Assembly: GCA_018881555.1 (NCBI GenBank)
Contig: JACAXG010000121.1
Span: 2,231,858-2,295,857 of the forward strand
Reading direction: 5' to 3'
From: Amblyornis subalaris
Taxonomy: Eukaryota > Chordata > Aves > Passeriformes > Ptilonorhynchidae
Length of the DNA: 64,000 bases
A program made the translations under genes and the position numbers. Under the pieces are notes generated by a model. It had not been told where the DNA came from, made no database searches, and saw only the letters and a program-made list of their open reading frames with translations. Numbering within the stretch: position 1 is the first letter of the stretch; the number at the start of each line of letters is the position of its first letter. Of this stretch, positions 23,676 to 37,988 are shown in pieces.

Positions 23676-26600
23676 TTCTACTACAATTCCATGAATTCCT
23701 GAAGCTGGGCATGTCCATTCTGATTAAAGCTACACACATTATTCATGCAGTGAAATTCGGGCAGTTTGGGTTCAAAAGCAGGAATTAAGCAAGGTCTTTT
23801 ATCTGGCCAGAGGTTCAGGTGGCTTGGGCTGAAGGGCCTGCCTGTGTGTGCAGCCAGGTGAATGGGCTTTGCTGGCTCTTCCCCTCTGCACAGCAGAAGT
23901 GCCAACTTACAAATTAAAAACTAAAAAGTTTCCCCTGCTATTACTCTTTTAAGGCTGACTTAAGCAGTGTTATTAGGGCTTTGCTTTACATTTGTGTCCC
24001 AGGAATCAGTCAGCATCCCTGGCATCCTTCATGGGCTGGCTTTGACCCATGAGGTGAGGAAAGTCAGCCCTGCTACTTGAGGTCAAGTTCCCACAAGAAA
24101 AATTTGAATTTCACAGGGTTGTGGTATTCTGGTTTCAAAAAACAATCTAAAACCCCACAATGAAAAAAGAATTAATAAAACAACAATAAAAAATAGCAAA
24201 TTTTCATAATCACAGCAGAAAAGAGGGAGAAAGTAGATTTTTCCCTTTCATTTTTGCCTTTGGCAAGAATTCCAGTGTCCATTCATTATTTTAGGTAAAG
24301 CATCTTGGGATCCTCAGATGAGAGAGACTACCTCAATGTCAAAGATTAGACTATGGCAATTATTTCCATGGGCCCAGGGGCCATTCACAACACAGAGTTC
24401 AGGAAACTTAACAGTTCATTTGAATGATCCAGCAATAGTTTATTGAATTCCTGTATACAGAGGAAGGCTGTTGCTTGGAAAGGAACTCTTGCAAAACAAC
24501 CACAGCAACAATCAGAGTTAAATTATTAAAGGTTGAAGGTGAAAACTGGGCACATATTGCTTTTATGGAGCACTAGTAAACATACTAAAAATTAATGATT
24601 TGGAGAAACCTGGAGATTTCAGATGAAATTCACAAATATGTTTTGTCAGCAAACAGCAATAAAATGTTGGACCTAGTAAAATATCTAATTTTTACTTTTT
24701 AAAAAACTGTTTCATTAATTTTAAATGAAATATAGGTGAATGATGAGGTTTTGCTTCATGCTAATATTTCTCATTCAAACAATGGTATAAGGAAAAAAGC
24801 CTGAGCAGAAAAGTATTTAAATGAAAACATTTCAAATGGCATAAAATATTTCCTTTGGGTTTGTAGTTTCCATCTTGTCAAGAAAACATATCTGATTTTT
24901 ATACCTATTTTCCTCTCTTTTCTTTTGACTTACCTACCAACATGCAGACAAAAAATGAGATTCATGCTGAACTACCTGCTCAGCTCTTGCTATGACAGAA
25001 ACGGTGCAGGAACCCAAGAACCACAACTTTTTTCTTGCTTGTCCATTGCAATCTCTACAGTAGAGAGGAAAATCCCCAATAAAGAGAGAAAACAAAACAG
25101 CACCACCTGGAATTGCTCTAATTCACCTTCCACCTCTACAGTCACCTTAAGCTCTTTTCTTTTTTGTAGTTTGAGTCACAGATTCCTTCTTTTTAATCAC
25201 CTTCCTAATACTCCTTTCCTGCTTCTTTTCCCTGTAGATTTCTTTGCAATTTTTTTACTACAGTGGTGGAAAAGGAAAACCAGCAAATAAACTTGGATGC
25301 CTCGTTCTGGAGATGACGAGCTCTCCGAGCCTCCACAGACACCTCCCTCCATCACAAGTTTCCACTTGGGAATGATATCTTAACAGCACAGGAAGAAGAG
25401 TCACGGACAGACATCACCAAGCAGAGAAAGGGGAAATTTTAGATCATGAAGTTCAATAGCAAACCCTTAAACCTGACCAAAGGATTTCAGGGATCCCTAG
25501 CCCTGAGGAAAGTTACTGGAGGAGGAGAGATGATCATGCAGAGCCTTTTCCATTCATGCAGTGCCACTGCAAGGTATACAAAGTTACTGAAAAAATATGT
25601 TTTATTTGTCTAAAGAACAAAAATGTTTGCTTTGCAAAAGCACCAGGGCTTCAGAAACTCTCAGTTGCTCAGCTGTTTTTAAACATCTGCTTAGACACAG
25701 ATGGAAAAGCACTCCTTTAGGAGTGTTCATTATCTGTGCATCCAGCAAGCAGAGAAAATTGAGGAGGGCCTGTAGGGCTGCAGAGTGCCTGAGAGCACAG
25801 TTCCCACTCCCCAGACAGTCACTGAGGGGAACGGTTCCTGTGTCTTCACAGCATTTCTCTCATTCCTGAAAATACCTCTCCTGCCCCAATCCCACCCCAG
25901 GCGGCCGCCCTTCATCCAGGTGCCCACTCTGGGGTTTGTGGTCACTGCCAGGAGCCCCTCTGGCCAGTCCCCCCCTTAGGGCAGTTCCCTCACCGAATAT
26001 CCGAGCTGGTCTGTCAGGGGCTGAACTGCTCACAAACAGATGTGGAAGTTGGCTGCAGGAGAGGTCACCTACTGAGCCTGGTATGAAGGAAGACAAACAG
26101 GAAAGCAAACTGGATCTGAGGAGGAAGCTATAAAACCCCATGGGCCGGGCTGCTGCCTCCGTCCAAGTAGGAGAACAATTTCATGTCCACATGGTTCCTT
26201 GGCTCCCCAGCAGGGCTATTCTAGAGTCAAGTATTACACCATGCGAGTGAGAAGAGGGTGACAGGGTCCAAAAGGCAGGACAGGCTGAACTCCTCTGACA
26301 CAAATTGATTTTCTTCCTTCCTCTGACTGAGCCAAAGAAAGAACAGCTCCGGTGACAAACTGTGAATGATCACGGTGACGCATTGCTCCGTGCCATCCTG
26401 CTCCCTTCCAATGCTTCCATCACCTACTGAGAAATCTCTGCCACAACATGGACCTTCTGAATATGGAGTTTATAAACTCTGACATCTTGTTGTTAATCAC
26501 ACTGAGGCAAAACTTGGAGATGCCCAGCTGAGCCCAGATCTCCTGCTGTCGTTGATCTTACCAGGGAAAAATGAGACTTGTGAACTTCTGTCCTAAAATC

Positions 26601-27734
26601 CTTGCAAAAAACATTGCTTAAATGAAGCTTGGATCTTCCGCCCCCTCTGCAGTCCAGTCAGGCTTTGTGTGCAGCAAAAAAACTGTGACCAGATTTTAAA
26701 GCATCCATAAATGTGTGAATTAATCCTTGGAATTATTTGGTGATGCAAGACAAAACCAACTGGACAAGAGAAGCAAACCCAAAGGTTTTTTTCAACCTGC
26801 ATTTTTAACAAAACAAACAGCATGCCTAGCTTAACACAGACAGAGGAAAGGCCAGAAAGAAAGAAAAAAACCACGACACAGTTCTTGAAAGAGGATTCAC
26901 AAAAGTGAAGTACAGAAATTAAGAAAAAAAAAAGAGAGGAAAGATGTAAAGATTTTACAATAAAAAAACCAGTGCCAGCTTCAAGTATCATCAGAAAAAG
27001 TACGGGATGTAAGGCTGGGGGAAGGAGGGACAGAACACATCATTCTACAGCAATGTAGAAATATTCATGGAAAACACCTATGGATTTGGGCCTGGAAAAG
27101 GGAGCATTAAAAATTCTGCAATCACTTCTGCAGCACTAGAAATTGCAATGCATGTGTGCATGTCTGTGTCTGAGTCTCCCATGCCTGGGTGCTGTATATG
27201 TGCACACACATAAATTCAAGATTTCATTACCCATCTTGTACTCGGTGCTTCCAGAATTAGTCTGTGTGAATAACAACAGCAGAGGTGGTGAGAGCAATTC
27301 CATTTGCTCAGTACAATTCTATTTCACAGACTGACAACAGAACTCTAGCCTGGTATTTCCAATTCCTGTTTAACTAATCTAGCAGAGAAAAGGGAAACAT
27401 CCCATACAGTAAAGAGCAGATTCCAGTATCCATGGAGGAAAGCAGAGCGTGCTCTCCCTCATCAAGGGCTGGCTTGAATTTCATCCCTGGTTTGCAAGTT
27501 GTCTCCTGTAGGTACTTACATATAAATAATGCTCAAAATATTGTAAAAACATCATTGTGGCCACTTTGCCAAAAGGTGAAGTCAGCCTGGTTCCACTAGT
27601 CAGGAACAGAGGTTGAAGAACTGGAGCTCCACATTTCAGACCTCACGAACTGGAGGTACTAACCCTGGATAAATCTCTCTGAGAGGTTACAGTAAGCAAG
27701 GAGTGCAATGCACAGGCTATGACTCAGGAAAGCA

Positions 27735-27850
27735 CTTTAAGCTCATGCCTGGGGGAGATTTAAACATGTGGTTAAAGTCAAGAGCACGTGTAAGCACCTT
27801 GTCTGCAAAAGGATGGCTTGTAAAAGCTGAATCAGGGCTGTGTGCTTAGN
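27735..27850. repeat. Relic of an ancient amniote repeat
   Basis: Words such as TTTAAACATGTGGTTAAAGTC, GCACGTGTAAGCACCTTG and AAAGCTGAATCAGGGCTGTG are degraded forms of a palindromic old repeat known to me as '...catgcttaaagttaagcacgtgcttaagtgctttgctgaatcggggcc'-type text. Family name not assigned. Confidence 0.45.
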
Positions 27851-28980
27851 CATACTCAGGGTACTCTGCTCCAAGGGAAGTCATGGCTGATGCCATTTAG
27901 AGGTTCTGTCTAAAAAGCCAGTACTTGGGGTGGCCTCAGCATGATAAACTCACTNAAAATGCTGTAAATACATATAGATATAGATATAACACACCTGATA
28001 TGCACAGAAAATATACTCAATATACAATGCATACCTCTTCATAAATATTATACACGTATTCATAGGGGTGTAGACATTAACTTCAATGTGAGCATTTGAT
28101 TGCCAGCAAAAGAAATGAAATCTTCACAGGACATCTGTTGCAGTATATGCAAATCTGAGTAAATTAGAAATACACTTAGGTATTTTAAAATAATTTAGGC
28201 CCTAAGTGAGTGTCCCATGTCAGATGCTGCAATGGTGTAAACAGGCCTATCTCGTTGCCATTTGACAGTGGCTGCAGATGTGAATACATGGTGTCAGTCA
28301 GTAATTACTGCAAGCAGAGGGATAATGGGATCCCTTACAATGCAGTTTAGGGTTTGTTAACCGGGCTTTCCTATTGCTGTTCAAAAAGTCCAGCAGCTTC
28401 CTGCTGTGTTTGTATTCTGCTGGAATTTTCGCTACGACAGTGGTGCCCACGCTTTACAGGCTGACGTGCACACCTGACTCTTGTTCCCAAGGGAAGATTT
28501 TGTGCCATGATCTTCCTCAGCTACTGCACAGTCCATCCCTGAACGTGCCTCGGGCAAATCCCTCTCAGCAGGGGATTTGTTCCACCTGGAAGTCGCCTGT
28601 TCCGAGGCTCAGCACTTCAGAACTCACCGTGACAGAGGTGTGCAATACTGTGCTCACAACCCAACACACAGTGTTATCCCTTCTTTGGAGAACACAGGGT
28701 GGAGCAGGAGCCCTGGGGGAGAGGCAGGATGTGGTACTGAGCTGCTGGCAGTACAGCCAGTCATCCAGCCAACAGCCCTTCCACAAGCAGCTCTGGGACA
28801 AAGGGAACGAAAGTGGAGGTAGTCATTGAACTCCATTAATCTTCCCAGTGTTTCTCACAAGCTGAACTCAGCTTCAGATTTTTAGTATATTTGAGAACAC
28901 CAGTTCAAGGGTTTCGCTCAAGATGCTCCTGGCAAAGTTTCTCACACCTAATAAATGAGCAGAAATGCAGATTTTGTTAC

Positions 28981-29055
28981 CATAAATAAAATCAATCCGA
29001 AGTTTGCTGCGTATCCAGGCATGCGGTCCCTGCACGTCAGCTTCTCCTTTTCATT
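28981..29055 (-). CDS. ANO2: ANO2 exon: end of linker and entry into TM3
   Basis: The exon is 75 nt (25 codons, phase 0 at both ends) with acceptor CTACAG and donor GTAACA. It reads NEKEKLTCRDRMPGYAANFG and then LILFM. It corresponds to the ANO2 stretch KLTWKDRFPGY...ILFM before TM3. The position usually occupied by tryptophan in mammalian ANO1 and ANO2 (LTW) is a cysteine codon TGC here, a one-base change. Flanks are ordinary intron. Confidence 0.93.
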
Positions 29056-32000
29056 CTGTAGGCAAAACACAGACACAAAATAACAGGCATGGCAGAACTG
29101 TACTAAAGGACATATTGGAATTAGTAAGACTTGGTATTGAGAGCATTCTCAATTCCCCTCCTGTGATTTTCTAGAAGATTATGAGATTCAGAACACTGAT
29201 ATTTTAAAGTAGACTTTAATTTGAGAGAAAAGAGGGTAAGAGTAAATAAGAGAAGTAGAAAATACCTGCAAAAGTAAGAAAATACCCTATCTATGATTTT
29301 AGTATCTGAAAACATGTATTCAGCTCTTATTAAATTTCACAATATTACAAGGAAGCCCTGAGATTCACCTTAATTTACATCTAGGCAAAGCAAGATTCAA
29401 ACATTTATTCTGAATTGGTTTTTGTAAAACTACAGAAGAACAGTGCTTGAGACAGAATGATATGAATGCTGACTGCCACTGAACCTGGATTTTTTCTGTG
29501 ATGGTTACAGTCACCAAATGTGACCCCTCAGATAATTCTTGAAAGGCACCCCAACCCTTCTTATGCAGAGGGAAACTACAAAAGCAAGGCCCCTCTGCTC
29601 TCTGCTGTCAGCCTTGTTTTCTCCATGTGCCAACAGCATCTCCCTCTTCACTGCATAATTTAAAGCAACTGTGGTCAGTGAAACCCAGCACGCTTCCCCC
29701 TCCCCACACCAACTCCGCTCCATCCCCAGCCACATGCACATCCAAAGAAGACATTTGAAGGTGGATTTAGATGAGAAATATGATTCCCTCCTCCTAAAAT
29801 AGGTTTCTTAAAATAATAATAGGGTCAGTGCTTTGTTTAAGCTAAACTAAAACTTTATAATCAAGTTAACTGAGGACACAAAGCCAGCTCTGTTTGTGTT
29901 TCTGTGAAGCCCCGTTGCTGCCCCATGGACCAGTGCTGCCCTTGCACTGGAGCCAGCCCAGAGTGATTCCGAATTTAAATGGCTTTAAATCAGATTAAAA
30001 TTCAGGTCAAAGGTTTCCAATAAACCATTTCTAAGGCACAATGGCCCTTGGATAAACATAGAAATCTGGGAGCATTCTGCCTTTGTAAAAAGCTTTCCCA
30101 AAGCAGAACTAGTGTGGAAATGCAGCCATGGATTTTTGTACTGGGATGCGGAATTAGACCAAAGACACGATCCTGTCTGGACATCCTTTGGCACCATGGG
30201 AAGGGGCATTGCTCAGCAGCCCCTCTGGTGAGCTCAGCTGCTCAGACAGACAAGTGCAGCTCGACCCCTTCGGGACAGCCCTGGCAGCTCTGGGGCACAG
30301 CAAACCCAACCAGAAGCACAAATGATTTGGCCCAGGGTAAGCAGCACATAAATACTCTTTACAGTTCACACACAGAGTCCAGCATGTGGCTGGGAGGCTG
30401 CTTGAAAAAGCATTTCTGTGAACACACAGATGCATTTCATTTTGGCTTTTACCATCCAGCAATTGTACAGGACATAAAGAGGTTCTAAGGGGTTCTGCTC
30501 CAAGAGGGCCTGAAGGACACCATGTTTTGCAATGTCACTGGGGGGAAAAAAAANCACTAAAGAAGCAAAGCAGCAGAATGAGTTAATGTTAGCCAAAGCA
30601 GAAAGAAGAAAATCTTCTACTAACATACTGAGGTAGAAAGATAAAAACATGATTTATAAAGAAAGGGCCAGAAGATGCAAAAATTACCAAGAAAACTGCT
30701 TCAAAAATGTCTCGAGCAGTAAGAATTCTGGAAAATAAGAAATCATAATATCAAGATCAAACTTCACCGTATGAATCACAGCTGTCAGTTCCTGAGTGGC
30801 AAAGTGACTCAGGTTTTTCATGTTTCAGGGGTTTTTGCTCAATATTTCTGGTAATGTAAGACATTTACTGTACCTGCAAACATCAGTAAGAATTCTGACC
30901 TGACCTACTGGCTCCCCATGTCAAGAAAAAACTCACATGCTGGAAGATTTCTGATAAGCCCTCAACAACTTAGAAAACTGGGAAATCTGGGAATACCTGA
31001 GGAACAGTTGTCCATTATGAAACACATCTCTTTTTTTTTTTCCCCCCTAGTAGAATAGAATGGGACAGTTAGAAAAAAGAAGAAAAACTGGGAGAATCGA
31101 GCTATGATTGACTTTTATATACTTTGATAAACTTTTAGAGATGAATATCAGAAGTTAAGGTGTTGCCTAAGCCTAAGTCATGTAACAAGAGACATTAGGA
31201 TTAATTCATTTCATTTCAGAGAGGGATGGCAGTGCCTGCTCTGAGCTCAAACACTTCGCTTGCACACTGCAGCAAGCCTGGCTCATTTCCTTAGTGGAAT
31301 TCCTCNAGATTTCACAGCACACGGCCCATCCCCTGTCCTAATCCATCCACAGAACATCCTCTGGATCTTTAGAGAGGGAGACTTTCCTGAAGGTTGAGGA
31401 AAACAGTCTGTCTGGAGCAGGCCAAGAAGTGCAAGCGTTTATTGACATAACAAGGTGAAATGGATCATCTGAAGAACCACCCCAGTGACAGATGTGTTAC
31501 ACTGGGCAATATTCCCCAAGGTGAACTGTGTTGCAGGGGAACATTTACATGTGACAGAACACAATAGAAATGATGTGTTTTCATTGCAAAGGAAAACTAA
31601 AAGATACACTTTAAAATCTTAATTTCATTTTCTTTGAATACAATGATGGATTTGAAATGCCAGCGAAGGAAAAACCAGTTCTTGTTCTGTGTGTAGTGAT
31701 GTGTTCCTGTTTTAATGTTTAATGGGGTGTTGAACGTGTTCCTTGAAGAGACACAATCCTTTTCCTATTAAAAAATAAAAAATGAAATAAAATCCAAAAA
31801 AAATAAAGATAAAATTAACCCCCTTCTATATTTTTCTGGATGAATTCTTCTCCATGAATTTAACCTCAGCCACTTTGCTCAGATCACAAGTATTTCAGTG
31901 ATTAATTGGTATTTTCCCCCAAGAGAACCACTCCTCAGAGCAGGTGTTTCTAACCACCAGCAATGCCAGCTCAACCTGCACTTTGGGAGCAAAACAAGGG

Positions 32001-33632
32001 ATTTTCTCTCTTCTGCATCCTGCTTTGCAGCCCCAGTGATGAAATTCGGGCTCTTCAGTTTGGTTGCACCTGGTCAACCCCAGTGGGGGTTCACTGCACT
32101 TGGACAGAGCTGCAGTGATGGACCAGAACTTAATAAAAGATGCTCAGGGAAGAACAGGACCCCTCTCTCCTGCCTCCTGCCCTCCAAAAAAAANCCCCTG
32201 CAATTATTATACTTCCAATGACAGAATCCAGAAGTCCAGGAAGCTTCAAACAAGTAATTGCTATTTTTGTAACTGCACATTTCTTAGCAGATTTCTGCTT
32301 TAATTTCTACTTTAATACAAAAGCTTTAATTTGTGTAAAAACTGTGCTGTCCAAATGAGCATCTAGAAGTATGAATTGTGGTATTAAACAAAGCTCTTCT
32401 GTATTTGTGTGATGCCCAAAACATCGGCTGTGCGTTGCAGGCTCAAGACAAGGCATGAAGTGAGCTGCTTCTGAAATAAAGGGTCCCTATAATTTTACTT
32501 TGGGCAGGAAATCAGGGGAAGGCANGGAGAAAATGATCCTTCAGAGCTATTTGGAGGTTAAAAGAAGTGATGAGCCAGACAAAGCCTGCAGGACAGGCAG
32601 TTTCGGACAGTCAATTCCAGGGTGATAACACAAGAAGAGGCACAGTCAAGGAATGCCATCATTTCTGGGATCTTGCAGTGACCCACAGTGGTCATTACAA
32701 CTAAGAAACTTTGGCCAAGTTCACGGGATTGTTCCAGCCTCTATTTGAGACTCAAACTTTTTGAGGGCCTGTATTAGCCCTAAAACTTCTACGAGAAAGA
32801 AAAAACTGCTGCCACACAGGGCATCTGCAATGCCTGTGTCTATCCCCGTCTGGATCTAGAAGTTTTACTCTGACACTCCCACAGAAGCTGAAGGAAAGAG
32901 CTTTTGGTTTAAGACCTATTAAAAGAGAACTTCGTTTTCTATTCTCACTCAAGCAGCAATGGCATTTTAACAGTAAAAGTGGTTGTGTTTTGTCAGCAAT
33001 GTTCTGTTTCAGGACTGCACATGGAAAACAAACTGCCAAGACTCATTTGGAGACAGCTGAAGGACTGCAAACCTTTAATTAAAAGCCTTTTGCTGTCTTT
33101 GAAACANGCAGAATAGCACAGACACACCAACNGCTTTCAGTGGAGCCTTGTGGACACACTCTAAATCTAAATTGGGGAAGCACTGCAGAATAGAGAGCTG
33201 TGAGAAGTGTGTGCAAGGCTCAGCACTGGGATCATGGAAATTAACGGATTTTAAGGCCAAGCAAAGGTTTTTTTAACCACCCGGTCTTAGTCTCCTTTGT
33301 AAGTGCCCAACTTCCCTGAGATGACTTTTGCTAGAAGGATAATAAATGTGATTTAACCAACTTTTTTTAGAGAAACTTCTAATCACAGCTTGAGCATTTT
33401 TTGTGATGAACAGTCAGTTACAAGCCTTATTAGGTCATTCCAATTGCTGATTACCTTAGCTGTTGAAAATGTATGGCTTATTTCCAAGCTGAGCTTGCCT
33501 ATCTGCATCTCCTGGCTTTGGCATTGATCTGCCAGTTTGTCAGTTAGGAGCATCTACTGGCAGAGTTTTGGGGTTTGGCTGTGGGTACTTACCAACTGTG
33601 ATCAGGCCACCTCATAAATACTCTGTATATTT

Positions 33633-33682
33633 GTGTATATATATACATATACAGCATTTGACACATATANACACACACATAT
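33633..33682. repeat. TA/CA microsatellite
   Basis: Short runs of TATATATACATATACA and ACACATATANACACACACAT. Confidence 0.7.
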
Positions 33683-36406
33683 TAAATGTATTTATACCAA
33701 ATGCATGTAATGAGTACCTTGATAAGAATTAGCTGCTTGCAGTGGTTTTGTGGAAATATTTCAAGCTGCTTTGTTCACATAATAATAATGACAAAAGGCT
33801 GGAGGTCTGCTCTCACTGCAATTTAAATTCATAAAGCCAGACTGGGTTAAATTGATACACTGTTGTTTACTCAGAAATAGAAAGGGTTCCTTTGCTGCAG
33901 TTAAAGCTCCTTTTGCCTTTGACACTCAATGCATTGTGGCATATTGCAGTCGTTATTGTGTAAGTGGCATTAAGGTGCTCAGACTTTACATCACTGTTTA
34001 ATCCCAAGTGCTTGATATTTACATATGGCTCCAGTGAAAACTGGCAGCACTTAGTCTTTTACAATGACAGTTTAACATATGGCTTTACAAGTATGAATTA
34101 TTTATGTCAACTTGAAGCCATTCAGAATATTACCAGGAAAACACTATAATTTACACAAACAATAGGGTTACATCTGTAGTCATAAATATTCATTGTTTAT
34201 CAATGCTCTTTGCAGATGATTAATAAATCATAATGAGGCTGATCCTGAGGAGGCAAAAGGCCAGATGTTCAAATACATCTGGTGGGAGTTCCAAAGCTCC
34301 TGACTGACAGGGGTACCCAGGTCTCTCATAGCAGGGAAGGAGGTACTGGAATGGCACAAATTCAGCTCAGGGCACGAAGGGATACCCTGACACCTGCTCA
34401 GCTTTTGGATTTTAGTGTAACTCCTGAACATTCTTAAAGAGTGTAATGAAATGCCACACGTGGCTTCAAAATATGCTTAAAGAAATATAGTCAAGCGTAA
34501 GGAAAACAAATTACTATCCAGACATGTGCCTACTTTACTCTGCATGCCTAAATCAACTTAATGTGCTTTGACATTGACTGGACATGGAACTAAGAGTTAA
34601 ATCTATTATCTATTAAAAAAAAATCTATTATCAGCAGTAGTCACTACCTTGCACCATCCTGGAGTCAACTGGATTTTCAACCAGTTTGTACCCTGAAACC
34701 CAGAGCACCATGATTGTGATAGTCAATCTGGTTTCACACTTTCTCTTGTAAACTGTGAACATCTGATGGAGAAGTTAATAGAATAATAAANNCAACCCAT
34801 TTTAAAACAATNTATCAAATATAATTTTCAATAAGAAAATTACTTTTTTCTAGTTCCCATCATTCAGCACCGTTTAACTACCTGGCAGTGATTTAAGTTA
34901 AGAGCTTGTCTCTGTAAANTATTTTAAGCATAGGACTATCATCTCTGTGTAAGTCCATTTAAAAGGTGTTGGTTATACACTCAGTTACCAACTACTTACA
35001 GTACCTCTTCTTAAAATGCAAAAAGGTCCAAAATTATGTTTTTTTTGTAACTTCAAGTCTATTTGTCTCAGGTAGATACCAGTTTACCTGAATTTCATCT
35101 TTAAAATCACTTGTTCAGTCTCATTATACNCTTTAATACAAGCACTTGGTCCCAGTGGAACGAAGGCAGTTGGAAATTCTGCAACTTGCAAAGCACAAAT
35201 TACAATTCTCCAAGTGGGAGTCTCGTAGCAACATTTAACAGTCCTGTTGCTTTCCTAAANTGCATGTATTAGTTCCCTTAATGTGAAGGGAACTCAATTT
35301 AAAAACTTAACTGAGCTTATGATTTCAGTTCTGGAAGAGATGCATCTAGTGCTGGACCCTGAGGAAAGATGTCCTTTCTATNTTCCCTTGGAGCTTGTCT
35401 GTCCCAGCTGGAAGGATCTAGACTGAACATCCTGCTCCTAGTGAAGCAAAATCTCACTCTAAGGCTTTGGCACTGCACCCTTAAACCCCAATTCTCCATT
35501 GTTTTACCCCACATGAAGCCACTTATCCCCACACAAAGTGGGAGAAAGGGACATGCACCACATTATCGGTTTCCTTTGGTTGCCATGTCAAATTTAGCTT
35601 GCACAAACTGTGAATGATCACACCAGCACCAGAGGGGAGCACAGTGGTGCAAATTTTAGTAACATTTTTAAAGTTGGTAATGAAAAGCTTGAGAAGCAGA
35701 GAGAGGATTAAAAGGGGGATGTGGCTATGCTAAATTCTTTCCCTGGCTCCAGAGCATTTATTACCAGCTGTAAAGTATTACTGAAGTTTGTATTCTAACA
35801 TTTGAATTTGCTATAAAAATTGAAATGCGATTGCAGAACAATCTACAGAGGCAAACTTTTGCCAATAACAGAGACATGACGTGCACAAGAGTCCTGGGTG
35901 AACAGCACATGGAAGGCTGGAAGGGTGGGAAAGGATACAAGAGCAAGGGGCCTTCAGCTCTCTCCTTTTGCTCCAAAAAAGACATATTTTGGAATCACAA
36001 GAGTCCTGCCCATGCTTTCTTTGCCACTGGCACTGCCTCTTGCTCTGAGCCCATGTCCAGGGAGAATATTTCTTTTTGGCTAATCCTGGAGAAAGTCTAT
36101 ATTAAGTAGAAGCCCATAATGAACACCCCTGTACCTTCACACACACACACAGCCTCCCCCCAAAACCCCACAGAAGGGTGGAGGAGTACGCAACAGTAAT
36201 TTAGAGGTGTCAATAAAACACTGGAAGGCACAGACGGAAATCACAGATTAATGGAGTTGGAAGAGTAATGAAATACATTTTGGTACTATGAGCATTATCT
36301 TTAGACCTTTGAGGACTGTGATTTCAGGGAATTAGAAACATCGGTGTCTGTGTCAATTTTCATTTTCCCAAAATCTAAAGTCAAATCTAAATTTATTTTT
36401 GCAGAT

Positions 36407-36448
36407 TATATATATATATATATNTNTNTATATATATATATATATATG
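36407..36448. repeat. (AT)n microsatellite with three unresolved bases
   Basis: Uninterrupted AT dinucleotides for about 40 bp, except three Ns at alternate positions (36424, 36426, 36428). The Ns suggest length variation or poor read support. A minus-strand CR1 begins 40 bp to the right. Confidence 0.9.
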
Positions 36449-36487
36449 CATTTCTGACATTATAAAATTGGCTGTCAGTTCCTCATG

Positions 36488-36829
36488 AATCACAGAATCA
36501 CAGCACCAATCAGGTTGGAAAATACTTCTGAGATCAGTGAGTCCAACCTGTGACCCAACACCACCTTGACAACTAAACCAGAGCACTGAGTGCCATGTCC
36601 AGTCTCTCCTTAAACACTTCCAGGGATGGGGACTCCAACACGTCCCTAGGCAGCCCCTGCCAATGCCAGACCACCCTTTCCATGCAGAAATTCCTCCTGA
36701 TGTCCAACCTGACCCTCCCCTGGCACAGCTTGAGGCCATTCCCTCTGCTCCTGTCCCTGTTCCCTGGGAGCAGAGCCCGACCTGCCCTGGCTGCCCCCTC
36801 CTGTCAGGGAGTTGTGCAGAGCCAGAAAG
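36488..36829 (-). repeat. CR1 copy, 342 bp
   Basis: Inverted 3' end ATGAATCACAGAATCACAGC, then CAACCTGTGACCCAACACC, TTCCAGGGATGGGGACTCC, CATGCAGAAATTCCTCCTG and CCCTGTTCCCTGGGAGCAG. The wording ('acccaacaccaccttg', 'tgccatgtccag') marks a subfamily different from the common one in the window. Confidence 0.9.
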
Positions 36830-37988
36830 TGAAATACAATACTTCCCAGTGTTCCCAAAGCTGGAATTTCAAACCACCAAATCATAGTGCCTGGTCACTT
36901 GATTTTTTTGGTGGTTTTATTTTTTTTCCTCAACCCAAGGAGCTGGAGATGTTAAACTGACAGGCACATCTTGACTGCTTTCCACTAAGCCACCAACAAC
37001 TTCACACGAGGTTTTCTACGTTTCCCAGATCTAAATACAAGATGGAGAGGAAGAGTTTGTAGCAATCTAATTGCAAATTCTTTCCAATTTCCAAACAGAC
37101 AAAAATACTCCTACACTGGACTGAATTAGGTGATATTTATTCAAACTGTGTATGTGTGCTAAAACTGTGTAGGAAACACAAAGCTCTCTGGGGAGCTACT
37201 TCCCACCAGCATCCCAGATCATTTGCCTTTTTTTTTTAATTTCTTAGGAAACAGTTGTGCTGGCAGTAAAATGCAGATCTGTTGAAAGCTACTTTGAAAT
37301 GCCCCAGTTGGATTTAATGTAAGACAAGTTGGCAAAATGGGAAACAGTGGATTTGAATGCTTCTCATTTCGTTTTCTTGACAATGCTTCTCTGTGTCTTT
37401 CCTACCATTATAAAAAAAAAAAATGGAGACGGTATAACAACAAAACAAATTTTTGTGATCTCATACCAGAAGTGGTGGAAGTAGTGGCAATATGTGCATG
37501 AAACTTTGAGGTGTTATCAAGCCAGAGGTCACTGATTTGTCTCACATTTAACAAAGCCACGACTCTCCAGGCCATGTCAATTGGATTTGCAGAGGATACT
37601 TAGGAAAGGTTGTGAATAGTGAAGAGAACACAGATTAAATACCAGGCTGCTGAGAAGACAGGAACACAAGTGTGAAGTGGAATGAGACTNAAGAAGGACA
37701 AATTAAGGCTGATACAACAAGAAGCATAATCAGAAATGGCAATAATGCTCAGCAAAGTAAAAAGTGGTGTCAAATAGATTCTTGGAGAGCAATGAGTTAC
37801 TGTGTGGAAACAAATCTGGACAGGACAGAAACGGTGGTAATTCATACTTGGGTTAACCTCAGAGGCAGTGAAGAGAAGAAGGTTTTGAACCATGGACAAC
37901 CCACGTGGGTGCAAATTCAACATACATGTATTGTATGGAGTGAACTGGGGAGTGGTGTGCACAAAATCAGCCTTCTAATCCATTGGAA

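Larger units (their letters stand above)
23065..28980 (-). other. ANO2 intron, 5.9 kb
   Basis: Holds a CR1 copy (23270) and an old repeat relic (27735). In 23680-27730 and 27850-28980 I see only unique sequence, with a short ATAGAT run near 27970. Confidence 0.85.

Noticed and set aside
28374..28829. 151-codon open frame on the plus strand with a hydrophobic start
   Set aside because: Looks like a signal peptide at first sight, but the rest has no domain, no codon-use signal I can see, and no splice context; it lies in an ANO2 intron.
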